This document shows positions 1 to 6,442 of a stretch of 26,795 bases of DNA, piece by piece. Location of the stretch: positions 1 through 26,795 of the forward strand of contig CAKOLD010000012.1 of assembly GCA_934096015.1 (NCBI GenBank). Reading direction: 5' to 3'. The position numbers were made by a program, and so were the translations under genes. How positions within the stretch are numbered: the stretch's first letter is position 1; every line of letters starts with the position of its first letter. The notes beneath the pieces are model-generated. The model saw only the letters and a program-made list of their open reading frames with translations. It had not been told where the DNA came from and did not search any database. Source of the DNA: an uncultured Bacilli bacterium (GTDB lineage Bacteria > Bacillota_I > Bacilli_A > RF39 > UBA660).

Positions 1-29
1 TTCTTTAGGATGATTTCTTTGTAAGACAC

Positions 30-54
30 AAAAAAATCAATCTTTCGATTGATT
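30..54 (-). terminator. Rho-independent terminator after tRNA-Gly
   Basis: Read on the minus strand, an 8-bp perfect stem (AATCAATC with GATTGATT, 35-54) with a 4-nt loop is followed by seven T residues. It lies about 45 nt past the tRNA CCA end and is the likely stop for the tRNA transcript. The plus-strand reading has no T tract after the stem, so it acts in one direction only. Confidence 0.8.
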
Positions 55-98
55 CTATATATCAAGTTCAAACTAAACAGTTCGAACAGATTCGTCAA

Positions 99-173
99 TG
101 GAGCAAGTGAGGAGAATCGAACTCCCATCTCAACCTTGGCAAGGTTGCATACTAACCATTGTACTACACCTGC
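99..173 (-). tRNA. tRNA-Gly (anticodon GCC)
   Basis: The minus strand folds as a complete 75-nt cloverleaf. The 7-bp acceptor stem is GCAGGTG with CACTTGC (one G-T pair). The D stem is 4 bp (GTAC/GTAT), the anticodon stem is CAACC/GGTTG, and the T arm carries loop TTCGATT. The anticodon loop TTGCCAA gives anticodon GCC (138-140 on the plus strand), reading GGC and GGU glycine codons. The discriminator base is T and the 3' CCA is encoded. It has its own promoter at 183-211 and a terminator at 30-54, so it looks like a single-tRNA transcript. Confidence 0.95.
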
Positions 174-182
174 ATATAAGTT

Positions 183-211
183 ATTTTATCAAAGATATTG
201 ATAAGTTGCAA
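183..211 (-). promoter_or_regulatory. Promoter of tRNA-Gly
   Basis: On the minus strand, TTGCAA (206-211) and TAAAAT (183-188) are separated by 17 bp, and a TG one base before the -10 makes it an extended -10 (TGATAAAAT). The tRNA 5' end is 9 bp downstream of the -10. The TTGCAA hexamer is its own reverse complement and is also the -35 of the divergent gene. Confidence 0.7.
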
Positions 212-234
212 TAGATTTTTTAAGATGTTATAAT
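206..234 (+). promoter_or_regulatory. Promoter of the LtaS-like operon
   Basis: TTGCAA (206-211), a 17-bp spacer and a perfect TATAAT (229-234) with an upstream TG (226-227, extended -10). The expected transcription start near 241 lies 15-16 nt before the ATG at 257. It shares its -35 with the tRNA-Gly promoter on the other strand. Confidence 0.75.
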
Positions 235-256
235 GTTTTTTATAAGAAGGGATTTA

Positions 257-2257
257 ATGAAAAAAATAGATATAAAAAAGAATAGTAAAAAACTACAAAA
301 TAATTTAAAAACATTTTTTAAGTATAATAAACAATTTTGTTCTTTTGTACTATTGTCTTTGCTTAGTACTATATGTATTAGGGGATTAACTGTTGGCAAT
401 TGGTTTTCGTTGGTTCCTTTGTTATTTGATTGTGGTTTGATTCTTATTATTGGGTCATTTGCATATTTTATTAAACCAAAAAATCAATTTAAGTATTTTG
501 TTGTAATGTTGTTTATTTTAACTGTTGTTAATGTAATTAATTCAATATATTATGCTTTTTATACGTCTTTTGCATCTTTTGGACTTTTAGCAACTATTGG
601 ACAAGTTGGAGAAGTAGGGGATGCTGTATTTGAAAAAATGAACATTAGTCAATATGTATATATATTATTTTTAGTGATTTTTATTTATATTAATAGGGTT
701 TTATCTAAAGGTTCTTATTTTGAACAAGTTAGTAAGATTGAAAAAGGTAAAAAATTATTTAAGAGAACAAGTTTAATTGGTTTAATTATGGTTTGTATAT
801 CTATTTGTTTTTTAAATGGTGCTGATTATTCAAGATTGACTAAACAATGGAATAGAGAATATATTGTTGAAAGATTTGGTATTATTATTTATCAAAATAA
901 TGATTTAATTCAGACTTTAAGAAGTAGTGTCAATAATTTATTTGGTTATGATGAGGCCATAAAAACAGTAACTGATTATTATAATGAAAATACTAGGATG
1001 AAAAGTAATAATGAATATACTGACATTTTAAAAGGCAAGAATGTTATATTTGTACATATGGAAAGTATGATGTCATTCTTTGTTAACTTAAAAGTTAAAG
1101 GTATTGAAATAACTCCTAATTTGAATAAACTTGTTAATGAAGGATTGTATTTTTCTAAATTTTATCCTCAAATTAGTGTGGGAACTAGTAGTGATACAGA
1201 ATTTACTTTAAATACTAGTTTAATGCCTGTTCAAAGTGGAACAGTCTTTGTAAGTTATTATAATAGGGATTATCAAACTATTCCTAAATTGTTAAGAAAT
1301 GAAGGTTATTATACTTTTAGTATGCATGGTAATAAGGCAAGTATGTGGAATAGAAATAAAATGCATCCTCAACTTGGTTATATGGATTTTTATTCAGAAG
1401 AGAATTTTGTTGTAGATGAAACTATTGGTTTAGGCTTAAGTGATATTTCTTTCTTTAAGCAAGTTATGCCTATTTTAGAAGAGATAGAGAGTAATAATGA
1501 AAAATATATGGGAACAATTATTACATTATCTAACCATACTCCTTTTGATGATGTTGATAAATATTTAGGTTTGGATTTAAGTTATGAAACTACAGTTTAT
1601 GATCCACAATTAGGTATTAATAAGAATGTTAAATATAATTATTTAGAAGATACTATTATTGGTAATTATATTAAAAGTGCTAATTATGCTGATAGTGCTT
1701 TAGGAAAATTTATTGATAGTATAAAAAATAGTGACTCTTTTCTTAATACTGTATTTGTATTTTATGGAGATCATGATGCAAAACTTGGTAGAAAAGAATT
1801 TAATTATTATTATAATTTTGATTTTGAAACTGGTAAACTTAGAGATGAAAATGATCCTCTATATGTAGATTATGATTATTATGCTAATGAATTAAACAAA
1901 AATACACCACTAATTTTGTGGACAAAAGATAAGTCTTTAAGTGGTACTGTTGATTATTATATGGGAATGATTGATGTTGCTCCTACTATTGGCAATATGT
2001 TAGGAATATATAATAAATATGCTTTAGGTCATGATATTTTTGAGATAAAAAATGATAATATTATTGCGTTTCCTAATGGTAATTTTTTAACTAGTAAGCT
2101 TTATTATAATAATACTAAAGGTGAGTATAAAGTTTTTAATGATGAAATAATAGATCAAAATTATATTGATACTTGTAAAAATTATGTGGAAGAATTATTA
2201 GAAGTTTCAAATGACTTTATAGTGTATGACTTGAAAAAAAGGATGGAAGAGCAATGA
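257..2257 (+). CDS. LtaS-type lipoteichoic acid synthase / membrane sulfatase-fold protein
   Basis: This 666-residue membrane protein has about five hydrophobic segments in its first 190 residues and then an extracellular alkaline-phosphatase/sulfatase-fold domain. Family members such as S. aureus LtaS polymerise glycerol phosphate from phosphatidylglycerol on the outer membrane face. Expected metal and nucleophile residues are visible: Glu269 in HMES, Thr310 in the GTSSD motif and Asp505-His506 in GDHD. WNRN and LSNHTPF blocks also match LtaS. The ATG at 257 is chosen because AGAAGGGA sits just upstream, whereas the in-frame ATG at 233 lies inside the -10 element. The gene overlaps the next by 4 bp (ATGA). 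A second, more divergent homologue is at 8880-10841. Which of the two is the main LTA polymerase, and which a primase or other phosphotransferase, cannot be told from sequence. Confidence 0.9.
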   Translation: MKKIDIKKNSKKLQNNLKTFFKYNKQFCSFVLLSLLSTICIRGLTVGNWFSLVPLLFDCGLILIIGSFAYFIKPKNQFKYFVVMLFILTVVNVINSIYYAFYTSFASFGLLATIGQVGEVGDAVFEKMNISQYVYILFLVIFIYINRVLSKGSYFEQVSKIEKGKKLFKRTSLIGLIMVCISICFLNGADYSRLTKQWNREYIVERFGIIIYQNNDLIQTLRSSVNNLFGYDEAIKTVTDYYNENTRMKSNNEYTDILKGKNVIFVHMESMMSFFVNLKVKGIEITPNLNKLVNEGLYFSKFYPQISVGTSSDTEFTLNTSLMPVQSGTVFVSYYNRDYQTIPKLLRNEGYYTFSMHGNKASMWNRNKMHPQLGYMDFYSEENFVVDETIGLGLSDISFFKQVMPILEEIESNNEKYMGTIITLSNHTPFDDVDKYLGLDLSYETTVYDPQLGINKNVKYNYLEDTIIGNYIKSANYADSALGKFIDSIKNSDSFLNTVFVFYGDHDAKLGRKEFNYYYNFDFETGKLRDENDPLYVDYDYYANELNKNTPLILWTKDKSLSGTVDYYMGMIDVAPTIGNMLGIYNKYALGHDIFEIKNDNIIAFPNGNFLTSKLYYNNTKGEYKVFNDEIIDQNYIDTCKNYVEELLEVSNDFIVYDLKKRMEEQ

Positions 2258-2892
2258 AAAAAAAAGTGTTAGTAGTACTTTTAATATTAGTATTTTTATA
2301 TTGTATTGGTGGAGTTGTATATAGTATTTTTGTTAAACAAATTGATAATAAAGAAAAAAAACCAGTAAAAAGCAATGACATAGTTTCTATTAAAGATTAT
2401 CCATATGAAATGAATAAAAAGAAATCTACCAAACTATTTAAAGATAATTTTTTAGAACTTAAAGAAAATTTAGAGAGTTCATCAGTTGATTATGAAGCTT
2501 ATGCGAAAAGTGTAGCGAAGTTATTTGCTAGTGATTTTTATACTTTATCTAATAAAATAAACAAATATGATATTGGTGGAGTACAATTTGTTTTTAATGA
2601 GAAACAAGATAATTTTAAATTAAAGGCTAGTGAAACTTTTTATAAATATATTGAAGATAATACTGATACTAATAGACAACAGGAGTTACCTCTGGTAAGT
2701 GAGGTTTTTGTTGATAGTATTAATGAAGAATCATATGTTATAGAGAATACTGAGTATTCTGGTTATCTTGCTAAAGTTAAATTAGTTTATGAAAAGGATT
2801 TAGGGTATGATACCGATATTTTGTTGACATTAGTTAAATCTGATAATATTATAAGTGTTGTTCAAATTGATAAGGATGATGTTAATGAATAG
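2254..2892 (+). CDS. Membrane-anchored protein of unknown function
   Basis: I do not recognise this 212-residue protein. It has a short basic N terminus, one hydrophobic segment at about residues 4-25, a Lys-rich stretch, and then a mostly hydrophilic domain. That shape fits an N-terminally anchored protein with its domain outside the membrane. Alternating hydrophobic strands near the C terminus suggest a small alpha/beta or beta-rich fold. Its start codon overlaps the stop of the LtaS-like gene (ATGA), so the two are probably translationally coupled, and its 3' end overlaps the fhs start by 8 nt. The context suggests a partner of the LtaS-like enzyme, but that is inference from position only. 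Confidence 0.8.
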   Translation: MKKKVLVVLLILVFLYCIGGVVYSIFVKQIDNKEKKPVKSNDIVSIKDYPYEMNKKKSTKLFKDNFLELKENLESSSVDYEAYAKSVAKLFASDFYTLSNKINKYDIGGVQFVFNEKQDNFKLKASETFYKYIEDNTDTNRQQELPLVSEVFVDSINEESYVIENTEYSGYLAKVKLVYEKDLGYDTDILLTLVKSDNIISVVQIDKDDVNE

Positions 2893-4423
2893 TAACGTAA
2901 TTAATAATAAGTTAAAAATGAAACCTATAAAAGAAGTTGCAAATAAAATTGATAAAGATTTGCAACTTTATTTTTATGGAGATTATAAAGCTAAAATTGA
3001 TAATAAAGAATTGAATTCAAAGTCTTCATTGATATTAGTAACTGCAATTAATCCAACTAAATATGGTGAAGGAAAGACTACAGTTGCTATTGGATTACAT
3101 GATGCTTTATGGAAAATAAATAGAAAATCCTTGTTAGTTTTAAGAGAACCTTCTTTAGGCCCTGTTTTTGGTGTAAAAGGAGGAGCAACGGGCGGAGGAT
3201 ATGCTTCTATTGTTCCTAGTGATGATATTAATTTACACTTTAATGGAGATATGCATGCTATTACTAGTGCCAATAATTTAATTAGTGCTATTATAGATAA
3301 TTCAATTTATTATGGGAATCCTTTAAAAATAAAAGAAGTTTGGTTTAAAAGATGTTTAGATGTTAATGATAGAAGTTTAAGAGATAAATTTAATATAACT
3401 GCAGCTAGTGAAATAATGGCGGTATTTTGTTTAGCAAGTGATTTGGATGATTTAAGGAATCGTTTGGATAATATTATTATTGGAATAGATGATAAAAATG
3501 AATTTGTTTATGTGAAAGATTTAAAGATTACTGGAAGTTTAATGGTTTTATTGCGAGATTCATTTAAACCTAATTTAGTTCAAACTTTAGATAATAATCC
3601 AGTTTTAGTTCATGGTGGACCTTTTGCTAATATTGCACATGGTTGTTCAAGCGTTGTTAGTTTAAAAACAGCATCTTTTTATGCACCTTATGTTATTACG
3701 GAAGCTGGATTTGGAAGCGATGCAGGAGCTTTTAAGTTTACAGATATTGTTTTGAGAAATAATAAATTTAATTTAACGTGTGTTGTTTTGGTTGTTACTA
3801 TACAGGCATTAAAATATAATGGGAATGGAGATATAGAAAAAGGTATTGATAATCTTGGAGCACACATTAAAAATTTAAAAAAGTTACATTTAAATGTTGT
3901 AGTTACTCTTAATAAATTTATTGACGATACTGAAGATTTAATAGAGTTTGTTAGAGTTTATACTAACAAATTTAATGTAGTTTTTAATGTAAATGAAGCT
4001 TATTTAAAAGGTGCAAATGGTTGTTTAGAGTTAGCGAATGAGGTTGTAAAATTCAGTTCTAAACCTTTAAGATTTTTATATGATCTAAGTGACTCTTTAG
4101 AAAATAAAATTGATATAGTTGCCAGAGAAATATGTCATGCTGGCACTGTTTGTTATAATGAATTGGCAAGAAAGAAATTAAAGATTTTTGATGAATTTAA
4201 GTATCCAGTTATATTTGCTAAAACTCAATATAGTTTTTCTGATGACGCAAAAAAACTGGGTAATCCAGTTGGTTATGTCATGAATGTTACTGATATAGCA
4301 ATTAATAATGGAGCTAAATTTATTATTGTATATCTTGGTAACATTATAACTATGCCTGGTTTGTCCCAGTATCCTAATGCATTAAATATAAATTTAGTTG
4401 ATGATAAAATAATTAATGTTTAA
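2885..4423 (+). CDS. fhs: Formate-tetrahydrofolate ligase (compact form)
   Basis: It makes 10-formyltetrahydrofolate from formate, THF and ATP, feeding purine and one-carbon metabolism. Family signatures are plain: the nucleotide-binding GEGKTT (residues 61-66), the REPSLGP and GGGY blocks, INLHF, HAITSANN, HGGPFANIAHGC near residue 243, TEAGFG, AKTQYSFSDD and TMPGL. The start is set at 2885 because TAAGGA at 2871-2876 lies 8 nt before it; upstream in-frame ATGs overlap that site. The 512-residue product is shorter than the usual roughly 556. A loop between MNDR-like and ITVASEIMA-like blocks (near residue 167) lacks about 16 residues, and a second region after QALKYNG is also trimmed. It is the last gene of the LtaS-like operon, an unusual partner for a folate enzyme. 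Confidence 0.95.
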   Translation: MNSNVINNKLKMKPIKEVANKIDKDLQLYFYGDYKAKIDNKELNSKSSLILVTAINPTKYGEGKTTVAIGLHDALWKINRKSLLVLREPSLGPVFGVKGGATGGGYASIVPSDDINLHFNGDMHAITSANNLISAIIDNSIYYGNPLKIKEVWFKRCLDVNDRSLRDKFNITAASEIMAVFCLASDLDDLRNRLDNIIIGIDDKNEFVYVKDLKITGSLMVLLRDSFKPNLVQTLDNNPVLVHGGPFANIAHGCSSVVSLKTASFYAPYVITEAGFGSDAGAFKFTDIVLRNNKFNLTCVVLVVTIQALKYNGNGDIEKGIDNLGAHIKNLKKLHLNVVVTLNKFIDDTEDLIEFVRVYTNKFNVVFNVNEAYLKGANGCLELANEVVKFSSKPLRFLYDLSDSLENKIDIVAREICHAGTVCYNELARKKLKIFDEFKYPVIFAKTQYSFSDDAKKLGNPVGYVMNVTDIAINNGAKFIIVYLGNIITMPGLSQYPNALNINLVDDKIINV

Positions 4424-4630
4424 TTATTTAGTGTCATCGCTTAAATTCATTACTAGTAAGCCACAATTTATTAATCCGGTAATACCAACTAGTGAATAAA
4501 TTATTCTTGGTATCATAGATTCTGCCCCAAAAATAGTTTCTACTAAATTAAAATCTAATAATCCAATTAGTCCCCAGTTTATTGCCCCAATTATTGTAAC
4601 TACTAAACAAATTTTTTGAATTGTTGACAT
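4424..4630 (-). CDS. DUF378 family small membrane protein
   Basis: This 68-residue protein has two hydrophobic segments (about 5-27 and 40-62) and the DUF378 hallmarks INWGLIGL, a central acidic-aromatic FNLV, and RIIYSLVGITGL. The family (B. subtilis YuzA is a member) is widespread and of unknown function. AGAGGAAT lies just before the ATG on the minus strand. Its stop codon directly abuts the fhs stop on the opposite strand (4423|4424), leaving no space for a terminator between the convergent genes. Confidence 0.9.
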   Translation of the reverse strand: MSTIQKICLVVTIIGAINWGLIGLLDFNLVETIFGAESMIPRIIYSLVGITGLINCGLLVMNLSDDTK

Positions 4631-4728
4631 ATTTATTCCTCTTTTCTATTTATATTTTGAACAAATAAAAATAATTTATACATAAAAATATTATTAAAAA
4701 ATATATTTTATTAGAAAAGGGGAGTTGA

Positions 4729-5844
4729 ATGAAAAAAATAGTAGTAATTTTATTGTCATTATTTTTAATTACTGGATGTGGTAGTAAGAAAGAATCTAAT
4801 ATAATAAAAGATTTTAAAAGTGATCTTAATAAAATTGATAGTTATATAATAAAGGGAGAAATGGTAATTTCAAGTAATGAAGATAAATTTACTTATGATG
4901 TAGTTGCTAGTAATAAAGAGAATACTTTTTATAAAGTTAATTTAGTTAATAAAACTAACAATCATGAACAAGTTATTTTAAAGAACAAGGAGGCAGTTTA
5001 TGTTGTAACACCTAGTTTAAATAAGAGTTTTAAATTTCAAAGTGAATGGCCTAATAATGGAAGTCAAGTTTATTTATTGGATGGGTTGTTAAGAGATTTA
5101 GATAATGATTCTTCTCTTACATTAAAAAAGGTTAATAATGGATTTGTTATAACTTCTAAGGTTAATTATCCTAATAATAGTAATTTAGTAAGTGAGGATA
5201 TTTATATTGATAAAAAGATGAAGTTAAAAAGTGTAGAGGTTAAAGATTCTGATGGTAATGTTAAAATTAAATTTACTGTAAAAAATATAGATTATAATCC
5301 TAGTTTTAATAAAGAATATTTTGATTTAGATTTATTAATTGATAATTGTTGTGATGATAATGGCTCTAAAAATACAACAACTACAACGACTACAAAACCA
5401 TCTACAGAAACTACCACAAAACATAATGGAGGGCAAGAAACTACTCAACCTAACCAGAATACAAGTGAAAATGATACTACAACATCAAATATTATGGATG
5501 ATATAATATATCCTTTATATATTCCAAGTGACACGTATTTATCAACTAAAGATACCGTAAATACGAGTGAAGGGAACAGAGTTATACTAACTTTTGCTGG
5601 AGAAAAACCATTTATGTTAGTGGAAGAAATGAGTGTTAGAAATAATGATTTTGAAATAATACCGGTTTATGGTGATCCACTTATGATGGCTGATAACATA
5701 GGAGCTTTAAGTGCTAATTCACTTTATTGGACGAGCAATAATATTGATTATTATATAACAAGTGATTCATTAAATGGTGAGGAATTATTAACTATAGCAG
5801 AAAGTTTAGGAAACAGTAGTTTAATAGTTAATGGAGAAAAATAG
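4729..5844 (+). CDS. Lipoprotein with LolA/GerS-like domain and C-terminal DUF4367-like domain
   Basis: The N terminus is a lipoprotein signal peptide with lipobox ITGC (lipidated Cys17), so the 371-residue protein should be anchored on the outer face of the membrane. Residues about 25-205 look like the LolA/RseB-like fold found in GerS and B. subtilis YdcC: an amphipathic beta-rich domain that typically handles lipid or envelope partners. A Thr/Asn/Lys-rich linker (about 216-255, with seven consecutive Thr) follows. The last roughly 110 residues resemble the DUF4367/MucB C-terminal type, ending in an EELLTIAESL block. GGGGAG precedes the ATG. A terminator overlaps the stop codon, so it is probably monocistronic. 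No convincing promoter was seen in the AT-rich 4631-4728 gap. The family assignment is from fold-like pattern, not identity. Confidence 0.75.
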   Translation: MKKIVVILLSLFLITGCGSKKESNIIKDFKSDLNKIDSYIIKGEMVISSNEDKFTYDVVASNKENTFYKVNLVNKTNNHEQVILKNKEAVYVVTPSLNKSFKFQSEWPNNGSQVYLLDGLLRDLDNDSSLTLKKVNNGFVITSKVNYPNNSNLVSEDIYIDKKMKLKSVEVKDSDGNVKIKFTVKNIDYNPSFNKEYFDLDLLIDNCCDDNGSKNTTTTTTTKPSTETTTKHNGGQETTQPNQNTSENDTTTSNIMDDIIYPLYIPSDTYLSTKDTVNTSEGNRVILTFAGEKPFMLVEEMSVRNNDFEIIPVYGDPLMMADNIGALSANSLYWTSNNIDYYITSDSLNGEELLTIAESLGNSSLIVNGEK

Positions 5845-5862
5845 GGTAAAACCTATTTTTTT
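5837..5862 (+). terminator. Rho-independent terminator of the lipoprotein gene
   Basis: AAAATAGG, a GTAAAA loop, CCTATTTT and a run of T residues. The left arm contains the TAG stop codon (5842-5844) of the lipoprotein gene. Confidence 0.8.
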
Positions 5863-5863
5863 A

Positions 5864-5892
5864 TTGTTAAATTATTATTATTTTGATAAAAT
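5864..5892 (+). promoter_or_regulatory. Promoter of the thioredoxin-like gene
   Basis: TTGTTA (5864-5869), 17-bp spacer, TAAAAT (5887-5892) preceded by TGA, so an extended -10. The string TTGATAAAAT is the same as at the tRNA-Gly promoter. It begins right after the upstream terminator and lies 18 bp before the ATG. Confidence 0.6.
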
Positions 5893-5910
5893 TATTTTAG
5901 GTGGTTTTAA

Positions 5911-6408
5911 ATGAAAAATAAAAGATTGAAAGTACAAAATAGAGATAATGAAGATGTACAATTAATAAAGAAATTAATAATAATTTTAGTTGTAGTTGTT
6001 TTAGTTATAATTGGTTTTTATTTTTTAACTGATAAAGTAGTTAAACCTACAAAGAATGAAAATAAAACTAGTGTTGATATTGACTATAATATTGCTACAG
6101 TTGGTACTATGTTTAATAGACCATATCAAGAATATTTTGTTATTTTATATGATAGTACTAAAAGTGAAGCAACTTACTATGATACTTTAGTTTCTAATTA
6201 TAGAAATAATAGTGAAAAAAGTACTAAATTATATTATGTTGATTTATCTTTAAAAACTAATTCTGCTTATGTTTCTGATACTGCTAATAAAAGTATGACC
6301 GGAGTAGATGATGCTAAATTTAGTGGTGCTACATTAGTAAAGATATCTAATGGCAAAGTGGTAAGTTTTATTGATGATAGAGAAACAATAAAAAGTACAT
6401 TAAATTAA
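5911..6408 (+). CDS. Membrane-anchored thioredoxin-fold-like protein lacking cysteines
   Basis: The 165-residue product has a basic N terminus, one strong membrane helix at about residues 20-40, and an external domain. That domain reads like a thioredoxin fold: a hydrophobic strand (YFVILYDS) where the CxxC strand would be, a helix, a second strand with YYVDL, and near the end an ATLVKISNGKVVSFI strand pair like the usual cis-Pro and GKVV region. There is no cysteine anywhere, and the CxxC position reads TKSE, so it cannot be a thiol oxidoreductase. A structural or binding role is more likely. AGGTGG precedes the ATG. Its own promoter (5864-5892) and a terminator frame it. The fold call is moderate. 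Confidence 0.7.
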   Translation: MKNKRLKVQNRDNEDVQLIKKLIIILVVVVLVIIGFYFLTDKVVKPTKNENKTSVDIDYNIATVGTMFNRPYQEYFVILYDSTKSEATYYDTLVSNYRNNSEKSTKLYYVDLSLKTNSAYVSDTANKSMTGVDDAKFSGATLVKISNGKVVSFIDDRETIKSTLN

Positions 6409-6442
6409 AAAAATTACTTATTTAAAAAGTAATTTTTTTTTT
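6407..6442. terminator. Bidirectional terminator between convergent genes
   Basis: AAATTACTT (6411-6419) pairs with AAGTAATTT (6427-6435) around a 7-nt loop, with an A run on the left and about ten T residues on the right. It can stop transcription from both sides. The minus-strand YfhO-like gene's stop codon (6422-6424) lies in the loop. Confidence 0.8.

Noticed and set aside
66..87. Imperfect inverted repeat (GTTCAAAC / GTTCGAAC) between tRNA and terminator
   Set aside because: Short with a mismatch; no T tract, no second tRNA found there.
233..256. Upstream in-frame ATG of the first sulfatase gene
   Set aside because: It lies inside the TATAAT element and has no ribosome site; 257 has a good one.
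2983..3273. Minus-strand open frame inside fhs
   Set aside because: It is antisense to conserved Fhs motifs and has no recognisable protein features; a shadow frame.
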